DNA of 64,000 bases, taken from Siniperca chuatsi (Eukaryota; Chordata; Actinopteri; Centrarchiformes; Sinipercidae). Made by a program: the position numbers and the translations under genes. Shown here one piece after another: positions 46,641-64,000 of this stretch. The notes beneath the pieces were generated by a model, which did not search any database, had not been told where the DNA came from, and worked only from the letters and a program-made list of their open reading frames with translations. Each line of letters opens with the position of its first letter. The first letter of the stretch is position 1. The stretch is from positions 5,444,501-5,508,500 of the forward strand of contig NC_058051.1 in assembly GCF_020085105.1 (NCBI RefSeq), given 5' to 3'.

Positions 46641-47630
46641 CGAAGCTAATAGCTACCGTTAGCCAGCTACAGTTTGCTGGTACAACCGGTATATTTCGAT
46701 ATTTTATAACGCTTCCGTTTCTTCACAACACGGCGATTTGGAGGCAAGCAATCAATCCCAAATGCTTACTGAGAACACGAGTGGTACATTTACATTGATA
46801 ATATGAAAAACAACTTATTGTCGACCCAGTTTTGTGAGAAGGAGAAATACTAGCCTCCTTTCGTCTAGCTGGCTAGCTATTTGCAGTATGTGCCAAATTG
46901 AAATTAGCTAAAGTAAAAACACAGGACTTCCGGAAACGTCTTTCAGAATAAAGTCCTTATTGGCGTATACTGTTTTCAATGTTTCACCACTAATACAACT
47001 AAAAATAATTAGTTACATTTAACGTGAGACCGAATTTAATTACACCTAGTTTTTTCCTGACATGTCCTTTTCACAGTATTCCATTACCGTACAGTCTATG
47101 TGTGCTGTATCAATACACATGGTGAAATGTAGCATATGTTGAGTGAGCAGTATTATATATGTGGCCTAGGTAGTTAGGGGCTGCAAAGTGCAGAGATACT
47201 CCTACACTTTTTATTTACAGATTTTAAATAACCCATATTTAATATATTCTTGCTTGAAGTATGTTTTACTGTTTTTAAATTGTATTTTTTCCATCTATGT
47301 TGTGTTACTATTTCATGCTGTAATACGTAATTTTCTGGGGATATTTAATCTTCTTGATCCAACCTATTGTCTTTTGTTTTGACATGATGCAATAATTTTT
47401 AAACTTAATTTTTGCTTCTTACACTTTCAATAGGACATTCTAGGATAATTATCTTTAAAATAATGTATTGCTTTAGAAGCTAGACTTTCAATCTTGATAA
47501 ATCAAATTGCACAAAATGAGTTGTCATTCTACATGATTGTAAATCATTTTATTTTGACAGCGAAATATCTTGCATCCGTTTTTATGGAAGCATGTGGGCT
47601 ACCTTGATAACAGCAGATTGATACAAGTTT
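46641..47630. other. Spacer between brpf3 and mapk13
   Basis: The part next to brpf3 probably holds its promoter: no TATA box, with many GCTAGC/GTTAGC words. No gene or recognised repeat was seen in the rest. Confidence 0.4.
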
Positions 47631-47634
47631 ATCC

Positions 47635-47680
47635 CGCCCCCATGACGTCAGTAGACTATGATTTTCGCGCGCAAGCTACT
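47635..47680. promoter_or_regulatory. GC box, perfect CRE and E2F-like cluster
   Basis: CCCGCCCCC, a perfect palindromic TGACGTCA (47643-47650) and TTTTCGCGCGC occur within about 40 bases, in an otherwise AT-rich spacer just beyond the 3' end of mapk13. This looks like a promoter or enhancer core, but no gene start was identified beside it. Confidence 0.4.
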
Positions 47681-47699
47681 TAACAGGGTCAATGACAGA

Positions 47700-48649
47700 T
47701 CAGTCTGTTTTGATCTTAGTACAGCTTTATTAGCACTCTGAACTTTATGTGGACGGTTTTCTCTGGAGTGGAAACCTGACATCTGTCCTGTCACCCTATG
47801 TACACAAAACGTGTGCAGACATGCATGTGCATGAATTGTTTATTCTATTCATATACACACATACCTACTCAGAGCAACAGGCCCATGGATAAAATGAGTG
47901 TCATGGGGAGCAAGGTGTCTAGTGCAGGATCCCCATCAAATAGATGACGTGGAACCACAAAGTGATTCAAGCAGAGACATGAATAAAAGGACTAGTTGCT
48001 TTTAGCATCATACACACCATCATGGTCACATATTGCAGCTGACACTGGTGACATATTGCACATTAACCGCCCAGGAACCGCTAATCTTTTGGGGACTTTG
48101 TTGGTCTGGGGTTTTTATGGCATTCATAGGCAAAACCCAGACTTTGTCCCTTTCTGATCATTTTAATTAACAACATATAAAGATTCTATTTTCACCTCAA
48201 GCCTGCACTAATTTTAATGACAAGAGATTTTAGTTGGCAATGAGTTAGACCTTAGATCTATTTGTGTAGTCTGTCTTGGGCAGCAGCATTTACTATTTGC
48301 CGTAAAAACAAAACTTCATACACATCTTGTCTTATTGTTTAATTGGAAAACAATATTACAGTAAATCTTACAGTAAACCCTGTGACCTTTGGTCACAAAA
48401 CATTTGCAAGACAATCCACTGATAGGGAATGTGTAACATGAAGAGCAGTCTACACTTAGGAAACAATTGCACATTACTTAAAAAAAAGGTGTGACAGTTT
48501 AAAAATAATTACTCTTCTGAACACTGATTCAAAATCTAAACATATACAGGGTAAAAGCAAGAGTGAATCCATGGTTCAAATATGCAAGGGCACCATTGGC
48601 TGTTTGCTGTGAAGGTTGGGGCATCAGTAGTTACAAGACATTCATCAGG
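47700..48649 (-). terminator. mapk13: mapk13 3'UTR with poly(A) signals
   Basis: On the minus strand AATAAA occurs at 47839-47844 and 47726-47731, about 0.8-0.9 kb after the stop codon. Which is used cannot be told. Confidence 0.45.
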
Positions 48650-59252
<10,603 letters not shown>

Positions 59253-62088
59253 GAAGAAGAGGAGAAGGCGAAGCTAGAAAAAAACTTCTCCCGCTGTACG
59301 CCTATCACTTGTTCAGAAGGTAAAGCGAAACACTGTTCAAGTACGAGACAATATACCCTACACCGTACTTCCGTTAGTGGTTTTCAAAAATAATGTCCGT
59401 TAGACACTAACTGTGGGAGTGGAAACAAACAGCTAGATAACATGCTGCGCAAACCCGCGAACAAAAAGACTAAGGACGTAAAATGCATTCTGTAAAAACT
59501 GACTGAACTCGTCTCGTATAGCTAGCTGTGATTTACACTGGAGTCTTTGTCACTTTTTTGCCTCCATTAATGTCAACTAATAATAATAACATAAAGATGG
59601 TATTTAAAGCAAATACAAACCCTGCTAAATGTATTCAGAAAACATGGCTTTTTGTTTGCTTTTTTTGATTTTCTTGTTTTATAAGATTCTCATTTGAGTT
59701 TCATTTGACTTTCACTTTAAAAAGCTAAATAAGCCTATATTTTCAATAGTCATGAAACGAAACTTTATTTTGGAAAATCACTAAAGTTCCGGTCTAAACC
59801 TTACTGTCTCCGGTGGGCTTGACTCAGCAGCACAGTATTTTGATGTCAGTAAACTGCAGCCACTCTATTACAGTGGATAACATGTTAGGTAACCTGTAGG
59901 ACTACTTAACATGTAGCCTCATGTGGTCTTCCCTTTGCAGAAAAAAAAACATTTCACAACAAAAAGCTTCATCCACCGTGTGGAAAACAACCAAATGGCG
60001 TAATCGCTATACTCTAATCTCTAAGTCAAGAGATCCTCACTGAAAAATCAGGCGGCTTGCTTGCTGAAACATGTCAATATGACTCGATTTGCTCCCACCC
60101 ACGCACAGTAGGTGTTACTTGTCATGAATAATTACTGTACATTTCCAGAACTTTATGAATCATGGCAGCCTACGGCAAGACATTCACACTTTCAGGCATG
60201 GGCAAAATCATGTAAACTAAGCCCTGCGATTTTGACTTTGTACACAAATATACTGTATGTTTATTATCAAATTAGTAAATGATTCAAAACTATGAACCTT
60301 TCTTTTTCAGTCATGCTGTTTTTAGTGTTATAACATGAACAAACTAAAAAGACTAATGTTATTCCTGTACTGTAGCTTAAACATTTGTGTAAAAGAACAG
60401 TTCCCCCTGAAAGCCTGAAAAGCCAGAAAATCAACACTGAAATCTACAGTGCCATCAAGATACTTAACCTGGAGCTACTCTGTTGGCAGTCTAAGACTGG
60501 CCTTGTTAATTCAATGCTGGTGTTTTTCTTTCCATCTGAATGGATATCCAGTTGCAATAATACTGTCAGTTTTCTGTTATCAGAACTGTACCTGCATATC
60601 TGTGTGATAACAGGCTCCATGTTAACTCAGTTTCAGCTGGATCTTTTCTGCTATTAGTAAATCTGTGTTCTGACGTTCTCCATAAATCCAATTTTATTTG
60701 AACTAAACCTCATATGTGTGTATGTGTACAGAGGGTGGTCTTAAACTTCCAAATCTTATATAACTAATTAACTAAACTAAACTAAGATTAGTTATATAAG
60801 AATTCCCCACAATATTCCTATTTGGAATATCAATAATGATACAAAATGCAAATTGACAAATCAGGTTATTTATTTATTATAATCATAAATGTTAGATCAG
60901 GTAGGGACTATGTAAGCATGTGCGTTTGGAAGTGTTTATTAATGGTTATTTTATTCAATAGCAGAATGTAAGAAAACACAATGGTGCTAAGATGGCGCAT
61001 ATAAAATCTAATTAAATGATCATACAGTCAAAAAAATAAATGAGCGAATTAAAACTCAAATGTGGTATTCATCTATAATGCCTGTTTGGGATCTAAGTCA
61101 AGGCAGCTCTCATATTGGGGGACAGCATTTTAAGTAAAAAAAAGGGGTGAGGTGTTTTTAAGTCTGCAGTAAGTAAGATTTTTACTGCTGGATGGCACAA
61201 AATGACCGTAATATATCTGTGGGGGTTGAAAAGGTTATGGATCGATAGGAATGACTCAGCCAGTTCTTGGCCAGCTGCTGAACTTTCTGGCTTTCAAAAC
61301 TCGCTTTCCATTCTGTTCTCTGTTTTGGAGAGAAACCACCCTACCTACTGGACTTTCGAGACCTAACCTCTATTTAGTCAAATGATTGGCAAAGTAGACT
61401 AGCCCTAAGGAGGATGAAACTGTAGCATCCACGTGTCAAAGAAGTTTTCCCCTTTCCCTCATTTGTCACAGAGATTTGCCCAAGAGTTGACTCAATCAGC
61501 CTATGTGCCCACCATGTTAGCAGCATTCACACACAAGCGTGTGCGTCAGTAAAAGTCATGGTAACAGAACAGTGACACGTGACAGAGGCCGTGTAAGATC
61601 TGCAGACTTTCCACCTTCTCACTTTGTACTTGGACTTGACACGTGTTGACCTGCTGCAAAACCTAAACGCTGGACAGCTAAACTCTTGGAGATCTGAAGC
61701 ATGTGGAAAACGAACCTTGTTGAAGAACCAAAGCAGTGGATAACTAATCTACTTTGAAAAACCAACCTACTGGAGAATTGCCTGTCAACTGACCACCAAT
61801 CACAGAGGAACACCTGCTGATTGGAGTCCAGTGTGAGTGATCATGCAGATAGGTTAAGACAACTTCTAAATTCATGTTTTTCCTATGCTTAGTTCATCAG
61901 TTCATCTCCCTAAAACCATTAAAAGCTTTCTCAGCACAAACATGAACAAACATATCTAGGTGACTTTAAAGGTGGACAAGTAACACAGTTTAATTTGGCC
62001 TGTTTGAAAAACACAGATTGAGGGATACAGACGTTTTATCGGTGTAAAACTTTGTCATGTGCTGTGCATGTGCGTGTCCTGCGTCCAG
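59253..62088. other. mapk13 5' region and upstream spacer
   Basis: The first 200 bases should hold the mapk13 5'UTR and promoter; no TATA box was recognised. No coding exon is supported elsewhere. A 15-base inverted repeat (TCTTATATAACTAAT at 60754-60768 and its inverse at 60786-60800) forms a potential hairpin. A 5' splice site-like AGT/gtgagt lies near 61834. Confidence 0.4.
60754..60800. repeat. Short AT-rich inverted repeat
   Basis: 15-base arms separated by 17 bases. No flanking duplication was recognised. Confidence 0.6.
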
Positions 62089-63411
62089 GATGCCCTCTCC
62101 AGCACGCCCCCTGACCTGCAACTTATAAACTTGGAGAAAAGTAAGTAACCATATTATGGCCATGGTCAGCAATAAAACCTTTATACTTAAAAGAATAGTA
62201 ATAAAAATAATAAATTATTAAAACAAGCGATCCAGTGAGGATCCTTTCACTACCACAAAACAGCTATGATGTATACAATTGGATACATACTCATCCATTA
62301 TTAGGAGGCCTACTGTAGTTTATGTATTTTATTAATCACCTTTTTCTATAGGTGATGGGGCCCTACATGAACACACTATTATTTGCCAAAATATGAAGAA
62401 TAATTTCACATGATTTCTGTATGTGTGTTTTGTCTGTGCTCCCGTCACCATTCTGTAGTGGATGAGGCTGTATTGGAAAAAGGTAATGTCTCAAATTTGT
62501 ATTATTTAACAATATCTAAAGAATCTAAATCTGAATAATGAGGTTTGTGGTTGTGTGTTGTGTTTTTTTTTTCAGTTTTAATAATTTGGCAACACTTTCT
62601 TTTAACCCCCCATTTAGCATTTATAGGCACTATATAAACATGTACAGTATAAGTAACTGTATATATTGTTTTAATTTTATTTATATTCTATTCTAATTTT
62701 AAATATTTGTATATGTGTTCTGTGTGTGTAGCATGAAGAGAGCTACAACTTTAATTTCATTGTGCAGCCCTGTGTTGTAGAATGACAAATAAATTTACCT
62801 TGATTTAATAAATGGTTTATAACACACTATTAAGAAGTTGTAAGCAGATAGGGCAGAAAGAACATTTTTAAATCTTTATTAATGTACAGTATTTGTCTAC
62901 CGTTATAAATTATCCTATGAAGATATATTTTATATTATTACGAATGTGTTTTACTATATTGTCATTCTTTATGTTTACACTCCAACCTCCAATTATGGGT
63001 GGTTATAAACCATGTATTAAATGTTTTTACACTGCTTATCAATGCTAAATAGGGGGTTGAAACAAAAGGGTTACCGTATTGCTTATTTATAGTGGTGATG
63101 GTGTGGTTGATGATGTGTTTGACGGTGATGATAAGGGGGATCTCCTCTCATCCAGAAGTTTCCAGCACCCGATTTTTGGCTTGATCAGTGGGTCTGGGTA
63201 TGATTAGTTTTCTCTTAAATGTTTTTCAGGAAATGACCATCAGATAACTGCAGGTACAAGTTTGAACCTGAAGAAGACCCATCGGGATGTGGCTCTCTCT
63301 CAGTACCATCTGTCAATCATAGGAAGAGTTGTGAGGAAAGCCTTGGCAAAGAGGAAAGCTGTAAAGAGCAGAATCCTGTATGATTGTCAGCCCTGTATGA
63401 TGAAGGACTGA
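62089..63411 (+). CDS. Candidate small split gene, unrecognised
   Basis: Three short segments have good splice borders: 62089-62140 (cgtccag / gtaagt), 62459-62482 (tctgtag / gtaatg) and 63230-63411 (tttttcag / stop TGA). They share one open frame across both junctions. A start codon is created by the junction of the first two (A from the first, TG from the second), which would give 67 residues beginning MDEAVLEKGNDHQ and containing a basic stretch KALAKRKAVKSR. If an upstream coding exon exists, the first segment would add Asp-Ala-Leu-Ser-Ser. I recognise no family. It may instead be a non-coding transcript or chance. It lies upstream of mapk13 on the opposite strand. Low confidence. Confidence 0.3.
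62588..63075. mobile_element. MITE with a LINE tail nested inside it
   Basis: Outer ends GGCAACACTTTCTTTTAACC and GAAACAAAAGGGTTACC are imperfect inverted repeats, extended inward by CCCCATTTAGCATTTATA and its near-inverse. It fills most of the second intron of the candidate gene. Confidence 0.6.
62738..62815 (+). mobile_element. LINE 3' tail inserted in the MITE
   Basis: TTTCATTGTGCAGCCCTGTG followed by TTGTAGAATGAC is the inverse of the tail at 1690-1750, so both come from the same LINE family in opposite orientation. Confidence 0.65.
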
Positions 63412-64000
63412 TAATCCATTTGGAAAAAGTAGGATCTGGTGGCTGGACCTTTCTTTGTAACTGTGATGGCTGACCTTATGCGTCTGGCAGAGCTGGCAGT
63501 GCCCTAGGTAGCACCTTGCATTAGCTCCTATTTATATCTAGAGGCTCGATTTTTTCTTTGTAATATTTAGGGCTGGCCTCTCTGTCTGGCAGGGCTGGCG
63601 ATGCTCCAGGTCACACCTTTACCGTTGCTCTTTTGCATTGAAAGGAAACATCTGAGGTATTTCAGATCAACTTGCTCATGTGCCATGCTTGCCTGAGGTT
63701 CAGTTGGCTTCATGTGAATAGGACGAGCCATGGATCGAACCACAAAAAAAACAACAACCCTGAAATGAATGTAAGACCTGCTACCACCTGAGCTACTGCC
63801 ATTCACATAATGTGGGAAAAAAGGGTGAGTACAAGCTTTTGACTTGGAAAGAATGTGAACTACAATGGTCTAATATATAAGACAAAGAAAGTAATGTATG
63901 TTAGCTTACATATACATATACTGTACCTGTGTATCCATTTAACATCATTTATTTAATAATTCAAAGTCAATTTATCTTACTCTGTTGTTCTTTTATTTAT
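63412..64000. other. Right-edge spacer
   Basis: No coding exon is supported. It contains a tRNA-derived SINE head on the minus strand at 63720-63803 and otherwise AT-rich sequence. Confidence 0.45.
63720..63803 (-). mobile_element. tRNA-derived SINE head
   Basis: On the minus strand GGCAGTAGCTCAGGTGGTAG (A-box region) is followed about 45 bases later by GTGGTTCGATCCATGG (B-box GGTTCGATCC). The spacing fits an internal RNA polymerase III promoter. The body does not fold as a proper tRNA (T-run between the boxes, no matching acceptor stem), so this is a SINE rather than a tRNA gene. Confidence 0.6.

Noticed and set aside
63720-63803. Possible functional tRNA on the minus strand
   Set aside because: A- and B-box words are present, but a T-run interrupts the middle and the arms do not pair, so it is listed as a SINE head.

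Overview
The window is nuclear DNA from a ray-finned fish, most likely a percomorph. It holds split genes with canonical GT-AG introns, long TG/CA and TA microsatellites, TTAA-flanked miniature transposons, Tc1-like transposons and 3' tails of L2/Rex-type LINEs. No CRISPR array, integrated virus or bacterial-type operon was seen.

Layout from left to right. 1-1.08 kb: last exon and 3'UTR of an unrecognised plus-strand gene. 1.1-4.9 kb: repeat-rich spacer with a possible divergent non-coding exon near 4.06 kb. 5-15.9 kb: slc66a1 (pqlc2), seven coding exons, plus strand, 309 residues, a lysosomal cationic amino acid exporter. 16-21.6 kb: spacer with repeats and a possible 5' non-coding exon of the next gene. 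21.7-32.5 kb: nr1h5 (FXR-beta-like nuclear receptor), ten coding exons, plus strand, 493 residues. 33.0-46.6 kb: brpf3, twelve coding exons, minus strand, 1252 residues. 47.7-59.25 kb: mapk13 (p38 delta), twelve coding exons, minus strand, 363 residues. 59.3-64 kb: spacer with a weak candidate small gene (62.09-63.41 kb) and a tRNA-derived SINE.

In all four main genes the exons join with continuous phase into uninterrupted proteins of the expected family length. mapk13 followed by brpf3 in the same direction matches the order on human chromosome 6p21. nr1h5 and brpf3 converge, with roughly 0.5 kb between their poly(A) signals. The genes have unrelated jobs: lysosomal transport, nuclear receptor, histone acetyltransferase scaffold and stress kinase.

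The most notable observations are these. (1) nr1h5 keeps an intact FXR-type DNA-binding domain, but its ligand-binding domain stops before helix 12, has lost both charge-clamp lysines and has a leucine where FXR has its ligand-anchoring arginine. (2) Two Tc1-like copies in brpf3 lie in opposite orientations on either side of exons 3-5, and one is itself a head-to-head inverted composite, an arrangement expected to give double-stranded RNA or a circular RNA. (3) A possible small split gene lies upstream of mapk13. (4) E-boxes resembling lysosomal CLEAR sites lie upstream of slc66a1. No wholly new multi-gene system is evident.
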